64,000 nucleotides of DNA from Cololabis saira. Lineage: Eukaryota > Chordata > Actinopteri > Beloniformes > Belonidae. How positions within the stretch are numbered: the first letter of the stretch is position 1; every line of letters begins with the position of its first letter. The stretch covers positions 14,048,625 to 14,112,624 of the forward strand of contig NC_084599.1 in the NCBI RefSeq assembly GCF_033807715.1, written 5' to 3'. Positions 50,450 to 61,474 of this stretch are shown one piece after another. Position numbers and translations under genes: made by a program. The notes beneath the pieces were generated by a model that was not told the origin of the DNA, did no database searches, and saw nothing but the letters and a program-made list of their open reading frames with translations.

Positions 50450-53300
50450 TCCGATAAAAGCCAAACTAAAAAGGTGTATTTTGAGCCTCCTTTTAAAAAT
50501 ATCAACGTTCTCTGCGGCCCCGAGGTTCTCTGGCAGGCTGTTCCATAGATAAGGGCCATAATGGCTGAATGCAGCCTCACCGTGGGTTTTGGTCCCGTTT
50601 CGGGAGGACCTCAGGGTCCGTGAGGGTTGATACGGTAAAAGCAGGTCAGATAAATAAGATGACCCAAGACCATTAAGACACTTAAAAACCAGTAAAAGAA
50701 CCTTAAAATCAGTCCTGAAGTGGACGGGGAGCCAATGCAGCGATTTTAAAACAGGTGTAATGTGCTCCCGCCCTCTGGTCCTCGTCAGCACGCGAGCGGC
50801 TGAATTCTGTAGTAATTGTAAGTTCTTAATATTCTTTTTAGGAAGACCAGAGAGCAGGGAATTACCATAATCTAAAAGGACTACAGATAAAAGCATGCAT
50901 CAGCACCTCCGTGCTGGCCTGAGAGAGAAACGGGCGGACTCTGGCTATATTCTTAAGTAATATTCTTTATGTATGGAATAAAAGTGAGCTCAGAGCCAAA
51001 AATAACACCCAGGTTCTTTACACATTGCGAAGGTTTAAAATCTTGTAGTTTTGGTAAAAGTTTCTCTCTCTGGCCTTCAGGACCAATAACTAAAACCTCT
51101 GTTTTGTCCTGGTTGAGCTGTAGGAAATTATCTGCCATCCATGACTTAATATCTAAAATACAGTTAAAAAGGGTGTCAAGTGGCCCTGTGTCATCAGGAG
51201 ACACGGCGATGTACAGCTGTGTGTCGTCAGCGTAGCTGTGGAAGCTGATGCCGTGTCTCCTGATGACGTCCCCCAAGGGAAGCATGTAAAAGTTAAAAAG
51301 AAGTGGACCTAAAATTGACCCTTGGGGGACCCCACACTTAATTTCATGCATTCTGGAGGAACATGTATCCAAACTTAAGAAGAAAGATCGATCTGTGAGA
51401 TAGGAGCGGAACCAGATAAAAACAGTACCAGAGAGGCCCACCAGGCGATTTCAGTCTGTTTAATAAAATGTGATGGTCTACTGTATCGAAGGCGGCACTA
51501 AGATCCAGTAGAACCTAGACTGTCAGTTTGCGGTTATCTAAATTGCACCTGGTGTCATTTAAAATCTTTAAAAGGGCTGTCTCGGTACTGTGGTTCATCC
51601 TAGAGGCCAGACTGAAATTTCTCTAAAATATTGTTTCTTATTAAAAAATAATTTACTTGGTTGAAAACCAGCTTTTCTAAAATCTTTCTTAAAAAGGGTA
51701 AGTTGGATACAGGTCTGTAGTTATTAAAAATGCTGTGATCTAAATTGCTCTTCTTCAGAAGGGGCTTCACCACTGCCATTTTAAAGGCAGCAGGGAAAAC
51801 ACCGGTCTGAAGAGAGCAATTTACTATATTTAAAATCTCTTCCTCAAAGAATTCATAAAATGTCTTTAAAAATGATGTGGGAATAGGATCTAAAAGGCAG
51901 GTTGTTGGTTTTACCTGGGAGAAAACTCGACCAAGGGTCCTCGCATCAACCAGGGCAAAACTTTCCAGTGTTTCCTCGGATAAAAGCAACTGTCCAGATG
52001 TGTTAAAAATGACATTTTGATGTGGTAAAAGACTGGACCTAATGTAGTCAATTTTACTTCCAAAGTGGTCCGCAAAATCCTCACAAAGATTGTCTGTTGG
52101 TGTTTGTGAGGATTTGTTAAAATGTACATTGGTTAAAAGATCGAAGGTGGAGAAAAGAAATTTAGGATCGTTTTTATTGTCTGTAATGACTTTTGAGAAA
52201 TGAGCAATTCTTGCCTGTTTGACGGTTTTATTGTAGGATTTAAGTTGTTCACGAAATACTTGATAATGTACTGTAAGTTTAATTTTTCTCCACCTTCTCT
52301 CAGCACTCCTGCATTTTCTTTTTGATTTTTTGACTTCCTCAGTTCTCCATGGGGGTGTAGGCTTAGTTTTTATGGTTTTTGTTAAAAGTGGAGCAACTGA
52401 GTTCAGAGTGGATTCCAGTTTCCTGTTAAAATTATCAACAATAAAATCACATGATGCAGGTAAAACATCAGCAGGAGTGCTCTGTAAAATCTCAATAAAA
52501 TTTGCAGCCACTTCAGAAGTTAGGTTTCCTCACCGTTCTCATCGGGGCTTCCTGATGATTAAAACTGGTGATGTTAAAAAACACGCAGTAATGGTCAGAC
52601 ACAGCCAGGTCGACAACAGAGGACACACCGGTGGACACGCCATAGGTTATGACCAGGTCCAGGGTGTGTCCTCTGTTGTGAGTTGGCTGTGTGACATTGG
52701 GTAAAATCCATGCAGTTTAAAACGTTTAAAAATTCTCTCGACAGTGGGTCGGAGGTATTGTCAATGTGCAGATTAAAATCACCAGTTATTAAAATTCTGT
52801 TGTAAGTGGTATGTATGATTGATAAAAGCTCAGAAAATTCACTGATAAAAACAGTGGAGTGATGGGGTGGTCTATATACAGTTAAACAAAGAATAGGAGG
52901 ACTGCTAAAAACAAAGGCAAGGTGTTCGAATGAGGAGTAGTTGTTAAAAGAGACCTCCTTTGCGAGCCAATGTGTTTTTAAAAATTGAAGCTGTGCCGCC
53001 TCCCTTTCTAACCCCGTGTAGTAAATAAAAAATAAAAATTTGGTGGAGAAGCCTGGATGAGGGAAAATGCAGCGTCCGTGCCAAGCCATGTCTCTGTTAA
53101 AAGAATACCATCAAGTTTATGGTGTACAATAAGATCATTTAAAATAAAGGTTTTGTTTAAAAGAGAGCGCACGTTCAACACAGCCCAGTTAATGTCTGTG
53201 CTGAACGTGCGCTCACGACCACAACGTACCGGGTTGATAAAAACAAGATTGTCTCTGTTAAAACCAGTGGGTCTGTGGATCTGACGGGGAAAACGGGTGG
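50450..53300 (-). pseudogene. L2 LINE ORF2 (APE endonuclease and reverse transcriptase)
   Basis: On - the frame starts near 53190 with NWAVLNVRSLLNKTFILNDL, then LTETWLGTD and ILITGDFNLHID (endonuclease). 52511-51600 carries the linker and early RT (PLLKKSNLDHSIFNNYRPVS, KILEKLVFNQV). 51441-50953 carries GVPQGSILGPLLFNFYMLPL and FHSYADDTQLYIAV (YADD box). 50896-50400 carries the thumb (NLQLLQNSAARVLTRTRGRE, LKSLHWLPV, FKCLNGLGSSYLSDLLLPY) and the C-terminal APYLWNSLPE-like block. The domains are complete in order, but at least four frameshifts or stops break it. ORF2 normally nicks target DNA and reverse-transcribes the element. Confidence 0.9.
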
Positions 53301-53508
53301 TGACCAGGGGATGGATCGGTTGTGGATCTGGCCTGTGAGTGACTCCAGATGTAGCTGGTTTTATGGGAAAATTTTTTTCTGGTGGCAGTGATGACTGTCA
53401 CCTGTGGGGGGAGCTGGAGAGGGGGGCAGTGCTGTGAGCAGCTGGCTCCACAGGTGGAGAAGAAGACTCCGGGCCCGAGCTGGGGGTGTGGGTGTGGCCG
53501 GAAAATAG

Positions 53509-54858
53509 TCACTCATGTGGAGCAGACAGAACCGCATGCTGAATGTTTGCAGCTAACAAGCGGCCGCCCACCATGTTTGGGTGAACTCCGTCGGGTCTGT
53601 AAAAAGAGGGACGATTCCAGAAAAGATTAAAATTGTTGATAAAACCAATGTTAAGAGCTCTGCAGGTGTTCTGTAGCCAAGAGCTCAGATACAGCAGTCT
53701 GCTGAAGCGCCATGCTCCCCGAGACAGCGTTGGAAGGGGACCGCTAATGAAAATGGACTTCCCACAGTTTTTCAGGAAGGTGAACAGTTCATTAAAATCC
53801 TTTTTTAAAAGCTCAGAGCGCGGTTTGGAGGAATCATTGGATCCCACATGAACGATGATGCGAGTTATGGAGGATGGAAGAGACTGCATCAGAGCAGGGA
53901 GTTCATCCAGAATGACCGGGACTGTGGCTCCAGGGAAGCAATGTGTGGCTGCATTGAAGAACCGAATATTCCGGGATATTGAGTCTCCCACGATCAGTGC
54001 GGTTGGGGAGAAGAGGGGGCGAGGAGAAGAAAGATGTGGGGACTCAAGATTTGGGGATGCAAGATCCCCGCTGAGTGCCCGGGTAGACGGGTGAGGTGGT
54101 GAGGCTGCGGCCGCGGCATCAGACGAGGGAGGGGGATTCCCTGCAGGCTCCGGACGAGGACGAAGAGGCCCACCGGAGCGTCAAAGCACGGCCTCCCTCA
54201 GGATTTCCCGCCGGGCAGAGGAGGTCGTAGGCCGGGATGAGGATGAGCGTCGCTGAGGCTCCTGGGTGTTGCCAGCTGACAGTGGAGGGGCTGTGGTGTC
54301 GGCCGGCGCCGTTTTCGGGTGCAGAGGTGGAACCGCAGGTGACGGGACATCAGCCGGATGGACCGGATTTTCATCCGCAGACAAAGCCGTGTAGCGGTTG
54401 GAGAGGCTCAGGGGAGGAGGAGGAGAGGCGGCCCCGTCTGAGTGCTTCTTGCGACCGCGAATCACCACTTCAGACCAGGGTGGTTCATGGTTGGGTGTAG
54501 AGCAGGAAGAGGGCCGTGGACAGGTGGAGGGGTTCCACACGGCTGTATCCAGAAGGGCTGCGCTTAGTTCGGATATCTTTCTGGACTGCCCGGCCGCCAC
54601 CTCCATGACGCTGGAGAGCAGGTAGTCCTTCTGCTTGAGATCATCGGAGAGTCGTCTAATATCCTCCTCAAGGTCGGTGATCCTCTTGTTTGCTCGTGTT
54701 AGTAATATGTTTTCCTCACACGACAGAGCTGGCATTGTGTTGTGAGTTAGTTGTAGCTGGGGAAAACAGAGAAAAGGTTCCGGCAGCAAAGGTGTGGAGT
54801 CCACAGCGTTGAGATGCACAGGAGAGGATTGTAGGATTGTATCCTTAAAGACAGGCAC
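53509..54858 (-). pseudogene. L2 LINE ORF1 with SGNH-esterase domain, one in-frame stop
   Basis: Read on - from ATG 54858 this is a single 450-codon frame interrupted only by TGA at 54183-54181. The N-terminal third has a coiled-coil stretch (RANKRITDLEEDIRRLSDDL) and a Pro/Ser-rich linker. The C-terminal part is an SGNH/GDSL hydrolase: ALIVGDSISRN (nucleophile Ser), IIVHVGSNDSS (Gly-Asn block) and RPDGVHPN (Asp-His pair), ending SAPHE. All catalytic blocks are present. Esterase-type ORF1 proteins are known from CR1 and L2 LINEs such as zebrafish L2; their role is thought to be membrane or RNP related. The gene sits directly 5' of ORF2 in the same element. Confidence 0.88.
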
Positions 54859-55091
54859 TTACCGGCATGGGCCCAGTAAAGGGCCCGGTGAGATGAGAAG
54901 GCATCCGGTAAGCTAGGCGGTAGTGGAGAGATTTTTCCCACACTGTCAAACGCTGGTTCCTGGTCTCGGAAGCTGCTTCCTGCGCTGCTGCGTTCATGTG
55001 CGTTCACGTGCTGTCGGAAAGCGTGCTGTCGGACTCACGTGCAAACCTAGTCTTGGTTTGGATTGGTCATAGGAGTCAGTAGGAAGGATAC

Positions 55092-55119
55092 AAACACACA
55101 CACACACACACACACACAC
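55092..55119. repeat. (CA)n microsatellite
   Basis: A short CA array between the L2 element and the foldback element. Confidence 0.95.
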
Positions 55120-55217
55120 GCGTATGAGTCAGTTCCATTGTGTCATGGATCCTGAGGGATACATTAATATCAACAATTTTGGTGCCATACTTTCATCACT
55201 TCCTATGTATGGTAAAA

Positions 55218-55532
55218 GTTCATACTTCTCATGAACTAGTTCAAAGTTCAGTTCACATAGTTTAAAAATGAACAATTCTCGTTCATAGTTCACCATTTTC
55301 ATTTTGAACTAGTTCAAATTCAGTTCATTTCAATATTTGTAGGTGAGAAGTACGAATGAAACGCCACCCTATCCTAAAATTGTTCACCGTATACCAGTGG
55401 TCTCCAACCCTGGTCCTCAGGACCCCCTGTCCTGCATGTACTAGTTCAAAATGAAAATGGTGAACTATGAACGTGAACTGTTCATTTTTAAACTATGTGA
55501 ACTAAACTTTGAATTAGTTGAAAAGTATGAAC
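55218..55532. mobile_element. Large foldback element rich in GAAC/GTTC
   Basis: The arm 55218-55313 and the arm 55440-55532 are reverse complements over about 93 bp with modest differences, for example TTTTGAACTAGT versus ACTAGTTCAAAA and CACATAGTTTAAAAATGAAC versus TTCATTTTTAAACTATGTG. The loop is about 126 bp and includes CCCTGGTCCTCAGGACCCCC, a piece common in fish repeats. No coding capacity. A non-autonomous DNA element is the likely origin. Confidence 0.8.
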
Positions 55533-55539
55533 TTGCACA

Positions 55540-56919
55540 ACACCGCCGTCTTTAAAAAAAAATAAAAAATGACATTACTCATGTTGGATATTTCAGGACT
55601 CCAGCTTCCTCCCACAGTCCAAAAACACATTGGGTTGTTGTTAGATTGACTAATGATTCAGCGTGTATGGTTTCCTGTCTATATTTGGCCCTGGAGGTCA
55701 AATATGTGTTTGGCCTGAAGTGCACTGGCTGACCCCTGTGACCCTGCATTAGATTAAGCAGGTATAACAAATTAATAGATGGAAGGATTTTTCAGGGCTG
55801 TATTGACAAAAAAATCAAATTGGAGCCAGGTAAGTAGTTGGTCCCAGAGTGGATATACAAGTGCAAAAACAAAATGTACAAAAAAGGCATTGAAACTAAA
55901 CTAAACAATGTAGTTTGCCTATTTCAAGGCCAAGCGCTCTCTGTGAGTAGTCTGTTTTTAATCCAGATGGGAGCCACATGGACATGATTGCTGGTATGTC
56001 AGATGCTTACATGCATTAATTTCATAATTATTTGGAGATGTCAGCTTCTGATAGGCCGCATGAATCTATACTGTGGATGTTTTGAAAAGGACCTTTTCAG
56101 AAACAAGAGCTTCATCTGTAAAACCATTGAAAAATATTATTTTTAAATCCGCAAGACTCTTTGATGTTTACAATTATTTCATCAGACACACTGTCACAAT
56201 GCCTGAAAATCCCATGTTCATCTGTTCAAACAAGAATGTGAAAGTATAAACAAGCCTTGGTAAAACTTGACTACACTTGTAAGCAGCAAAAACTGACATG
56301 TCTTTGAGGTATTCTGGTGGGAACCTCGTTTCACCAGTGTTTTGTTTAGTGAAAAAACATACGTGAGCAAGAAAGCCTTCTAGTAAGGTGCTGTGATAAG
56401 CTGGTGGAGGTTAAGTAAACTATTGGTCCAGTACTTGGTCATTAGAGTGAGGACAATTCTACTCATGCTGCTTTTTTCCCTCCTGCATGCCTTAAGTTGT
56501 GCAGCGAGTGATGTATTTCTTTGCATGGAAGCAGCAGAGCAGGCATAAGAGGTCCCCAAAAACATGGCTGTTTATCTTCTCCCTCAATATATTCTCATAA
56601 ATATGAATTTATTCTGTTGTTGTCGATACAAATGAACACATAATGAATCGTATGGGTGCACATGTTGACATGAAAGTCTGGTACATCACAATTATACTTA
56701 TACAAAATTCGATTAACACATCTAACAATGCCGGTTTCTGCCCCTAATGCTGATGTATGAATAAAAAAAACACCAACACAGCATATGCCTGTAGGCTGTG
56801 TCTCTAAGGATTCATTTATACCCCTCTTAGAAAGAAAGATGCTGCCACAATCTCTGCCTTAGTTAAGTGATGACACAAAGGCCTGAATGTCTCTGAAGCA
56901 ATGAAAAAAAAAAAAAGAA
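55540..56919. other. Intergenic, no gene recognised
   Basis: AT-rich sequence. ORFs at 55579-55770 and 56380-56565 show no signature. Confidence 0.5.
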
Positions 56920-57965
56920 TGAAGTGATGGTTTTTGGTGGCACCACTGGAACAGATTTGGCCCAGCACATCAAATCAATCATCTTGGGGTAAAAGTGGAT
57001 GCTGATCTTAACTTTGACAGCCAGATCAGGGCGGTTGTCAAATTGAGTTTTTATGACTTGAGCCAGCTGGTCAAAATTAACCAATTAATTCAAAGCAACA
57101 GTTTGAAAAAGTAATCACCACTGTTTTGAGGCCTCCCTTTATATGGAGGTTAGCGCCTTCTCCATCTCCCGTCTCCAGATGGTTCAGAATGCTGCAGCTC
57201 GCCTTTTAACCGGCAAATGCAAGCATGAGTGTCGCGGTGTGGTTGTTGAGGACCCAAATGCAGGAGAGCAGGAGGCAGAACAGGAATCCAAAAAACTAGA
57301 GTAGAAACATAGAGGGAGCAAACATTACGGACCAACCGGGAGCAGGGGAAAGACAAGACTAGATATACACAGGGGATAACGAGACACAGGTGCGGACAAT
57401 CAGGGCAGATGGAACACAGGAGTGGCAGAACTGAAAACTCAAAACTGGGGGAAATGTCAAAACCCTGACAATGAGCACATCTCCCCTATTTTAACCTCAC
57501 TCCACTGGCTGCCATAGATTTCAGGATTCATTTTTAATAATTTTATTTGCTTTTAAATCCTTGAATGGTCTTTCCCCGCCCTACCTCCCGGGCCTTCGCT
57601 GTTGCAGCTCTACAGTTCTGCAGCCACCCGCCTCAGGCCATCAAACGGGCCTTATCTCTGTCTGGTTTTTAATCCCTCGTCAAAACCCACCTCTTCTCCT
57701 CGGATTCTGACACCTACTGTAGCAAGCCAGTGGACTTTACTTTATCCTTTTATTCTTTTATCTTTTATCCTATTTTAAATTGCTTTGATTGTATGAATGT
57801 TACTTTTGCCAATTTTTTATGTCTTTTAACTTATTTATTTAACATTTTATGTCTTTTTGAACTGTTGTTCAAAACTGTGTTTTTTAATATCTATTCTTCT
57901 GTACGGCACTCAGCTGTGGTTGTTTTAAAAGTGCTTAACAAATAAAACTGGATTTGATTGGATTA
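56920..57965 (+). pseudogene. L2 LINE 3' end, split by a nested element
   Basis: Readable pieces are FGGTTGTDLAQHIKSI, ILGVKVDADLNFDSQIRAVV, MVQNAAARLLTGKCKHE and, after the nested element, HISPILTSLHWLP and HLFSSDSDTY-like residues near 57690. The tail ends GTGCTTAACAAATAAAACTG with GATTTGATTGGATT. Frame breaks near 57090 and 57510 make it inactive. Confidence 0.8.
57230..57470. mobile_element. TGTC...GACA element (241 bp) nested in the L2
   Basis: The ends TGTCGCGGT and (reversed) TGTCAGGGT are short inverted repeats. ATGAG is duplicated on both sides (57225-57229 and 57471-57475). Removing the insert and one ATGAG restores the L2 codons KCKHEHISPIL. The interior (CCCAAATGCAGGAGAGCAGG, GAGACACAGGTGCGGACAAT) is also found beside the Harbinger element at 25178-25349. 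Confidence 0.85.
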
Positions 57966-59514
57966 AGGTTTCGTCATCACTCCCTTATATCAATGTAGGA
58001 AAATATAATAATGGTAATAAAACACATGTATTCATCACAGCATGATTGACTGAACATATCACTTATAAAGCAATACCTACATGTATATGATTCCCTCACT
58101 CCTGTTTGTATTAGAGATCCCTACTGGGGGACATGAAGCCCGTATACTGAAATAGATCTATGGGCTCCACACACACATGTTCACATTTGAAATAGATTCA
58201 AAAGGAAAGGTTATTTGTATGCATTATCTTTCAAGTGACAAAGTTTTCTTTCTGAAATGAGGTTTAATAGAAGTATCGTCTAGAACAACAATATATATTT
58301 AAGTGGGAGTAAGATTATTTTCCCTCACCATTGGTAAATGCTGCGGTTCACTGCTGTACGTCATAAAAACCATTCATTTTTCCATCCATACCACAGTCCA
58401 ACCTGTTGCCCATTTGATCAGCCTTACCCCCCCGTCCCCTCCATTCAGGTCTCGCCTACATGACATCTCTCCACCATCATCCATTTCCTCTACTTTTGAT
58501 CTACCGGGGGAGGTGAAGCTGGAACATAGTATGTCTACCACTGTCAAGGTCTTTCTTTCCGCTGTGACACAGAAACATCCCCTACATGTCATCAAAGACG
58601 ATGAGACGCAGCAGGTTAGCTGACTTCCTCTCTGAGTGTCTTGTGTTGAGGGCAGGCAGACAGTTGTCCATTCTGTCCACCCACGTGCTGCAGCTTCACA
58701 CCTCACTGGGACTGATGTTCTTCTGTACTAAGTTTTAGGAATTACTGGTCTGATAAAAAAAAAAAAAAAAACATTTTGCTTGAAAAACTGAAGACAGATC
58801 CCCAACATCTGTGAGGTTAAAGAAACAAACTTATTTATTTAACAAATAAATACATGTTGCTTTCACTTACATTTTACACAACATACTTACTTTTTTTTGC
58901 CCTTGATCAATCAATCCCACTGTTTATTCCACAGACATTTCCATAACCTGTAGCTATTAAACAAATGTACAAAAGAATGAAATTATTGGGTTAACCGTCA
59001 AGGTGTTTGCTTTTTTCTTTTGCATCATCATTTTTTTGTACCTCCGGTGAATCATGTGTCTTTGTAGTTTGTTTTGACTGTCTGCCATCTCAGTTAGTCA
59101 TCACCGTTAGGTGGGCAAACCTGTCCTGTGTTCACTCTGACTGCCACATCTCAGTCGACAGGAAACAGGAAGAGTAGACTTTATTGGTAAGCTGCAAAAA
59201 GAAAAATAAACCAAACAGACAATATCAGAAGACCTGGCGACATCCATGTAAAGACTTGAGACACCTACCAGAGTCTCAGAGGAAGCAGGGGAAGCGATAT
59301 TCAGAAGCATTGATCCGTGGGTAATCAATCAGCTGTAATGAACAACGGTTAAAACAAAGGGAGTAAAAGTACACAAAGACAGGACATTTAGAAAAAAAAG
59401 AAAAACGACAATTACACTCGAACAAAGTCAATATTCATCTCGTTACCCACCGTGAGAGGTTTATTTTAAACTTTAGAGTAACTCACACACAGTATTGCTA
59501 AAGACAGGAGGCTC
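57966..59514. other. Intergenic, no gene recognised
   Basis: The ORF pair at 58303-58623 (+) and 58374-58706 (-) overlaps on opposite strands and has no domain. An A run lies at 58757-58772. Confidence 0.5.
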
Positions 59515-59857
59515 CTTTCAAAGGAGCATGAGGCTCCTTTTAAGAAATGAGACTCTCTAGCGCCACCCTTCACCACGACGGCCGTCGGGGGTACTGCAGC
59601 CAACAGTGAAGCCGGCACAGGAGAACGGGGAGAACGTGCATGCAGCGTCATGTGACGTCACATCCGCAGGACAGCGCGGGAAACTCGGCCCCAGCACTGC
59701 AGCACATTTTGCAGCACACAGCCTGTTCAAGGCAACGGAGAGATACGCTAGAGGGCTCATTCTTTTTGGTTTGGAACGCTTCATCTGACATTATTACTAG
59801 AAAACTTAAAACGTTTACGAATTTTTTTCATAAATCCTGCCTCAAGCTCCTTTAAAG
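59515..59857. mobile_element. Short inverted-repeat element with CRE palindrome
   Basis: The left end CTTTCAAAGGAGCATGAGGC and the right end, reversed, CTTTAAAGGAGCTTGAGGC are inverted repeats. The interior is GC-rich and includes TGACGTCA (59653-59660). No protein is recognised; the overlapping frames on both strands are compositional. Confidence 0.65.
59653..59660. promoter_or_regulatory. CRE palindrome TGACGTCA
   Basis: A perfect consensus for CREB/ATF binding inside a mobile element. Function here is unknown. Confidence 0.4.
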
Positions 59858-61350
59858 TTCTGTTGAAACTTTACAGATGCTCTAGTCACCCATGCATGTG
59901 ATCTCTTTGTGGCTCGTATTATGTCAGGTTTATGCAAAGTAGGGCATTCACAGCTTTCAGTAGCCTTGCAGATTATGATTTAATGGCGGAGTGACTGTGA
60001 TAAGATATGAAAGGGAAAATTCCAACATGTTTATTCAGTTCCAGTACAAAACCAACCACCTTTATTTTTAAAAATCTTAAATGCGGACCGCCTTTTTGAG
60101 ACACAACTGATGTAATTACAAAATCTTAAAAGCTGTGTGTATCATTTAGGAAGGAATTTCTCCTTTTATCTGTATACAGTTTACGTAAGGATAACTTTTA
60201 CTTGCAGCTGCTGGCATTTATAGTGACACAAAAGACCCAGAGATCATAATGAATACTATCAGTCACACTTCAATGCTTTGAAAACATGTAATCTCAAATA
60301 AAGATTACAATCTCGGAAGAGCAGAGGAGAGAGTGTTTATGGGGGCTGCTATTTCTACCCTGAGGATCAAAAGCTTCCACTTAAGTCAATAATAATAGAC
60401 AGCACAGTTTTGAATTGTTAAACCTGAGTCATGGACACGAGTTGAGCTTCAGATAAGGTTGGTTGAACGCCGGGAGGACTGAGGGAAGGTCTGACAAGTT
60501 CTGCACACAAATCCTCTCCTGCAAGGTTTCTAAACCAGCGGCACCAAGTTCTTCTACAGTTTTCAAGCCCTACAATATTTTCCTAAATAATTTCACTTAT
60601 TTTAAAACATTTATAGCAAATTATAGAAAAATAAAATGAAATAAAATAAAGCAGAGGAGAAAAAGTTATGTCAAAGGCGGCAGGTGAGCTCATCTGACAA
60701 GCCGTTTAAATGTGAGACTGGTAATCCACCTTTTGTCGTTGTCTATTTGTTTAACTCACATTTCACTTTTTCCTCAGCGATTGATGGATTTGTTTCTTTG
60801 CTTCCTTCACATCATTTCCCTTTACCATAATGCCACCTTTGCTGTGACATGCACCAGCCCTTCCTGCCAAAAACACCCCCACAAGATGACTCCAACCACC
60901 TTGTTATAATCATGATTAAACTCAAATAACTGGAAGGAAGTTGCGGCTGTTAGTTTTATTCAGACAGAACCTTTTCTTTGTCATTGGCTCCTTCCCTGCC
61001 GATTGCCTTCAAGGCTAAATTAATATGTGCTTACTTTTCTGTGGACACAGATATATTTGAGAGAGAGCGTCTGGTTCTTGAGCAGAAATGTCAATCAAAA
61101 ACCAGTTCCACTTCAGAACTGGTTCAAAATGTAAAGAGGAATGGGAGCTTTTCACCTGCAATGCTGGTGGATGCTGAAAATGTAAAAAGGAAATCAACAA
61201 TGAGACATAAGACCTGAGATCAGACGTTTATTTTGACTTGTTAATGATACAGTAATAGATTGAGCTTTGTCGAGCTGGATATTTGTAGCTGAAGAAGAGG
61301 TACCGCCATAACCCCCAGAGGTGCAACGTTATTCACCTGTTTGGCAGTGT
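59858..61350. other. Intergenic, no gene recognised
   Basis: AT-rich. ORFs at 60712-60909 and 60978-61217 show no recognisable family or clear splice context. Confidence 0.5.
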
Positions 61351-61352
61351 GT

Positions 61353-61474
<122 letters not shown>

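Noticed and set aside
58303..58706. Opposed open frames of 106 and 110 residues
   Set aside because: No family signature, no splice context, and both strands are equally open; likely chance.
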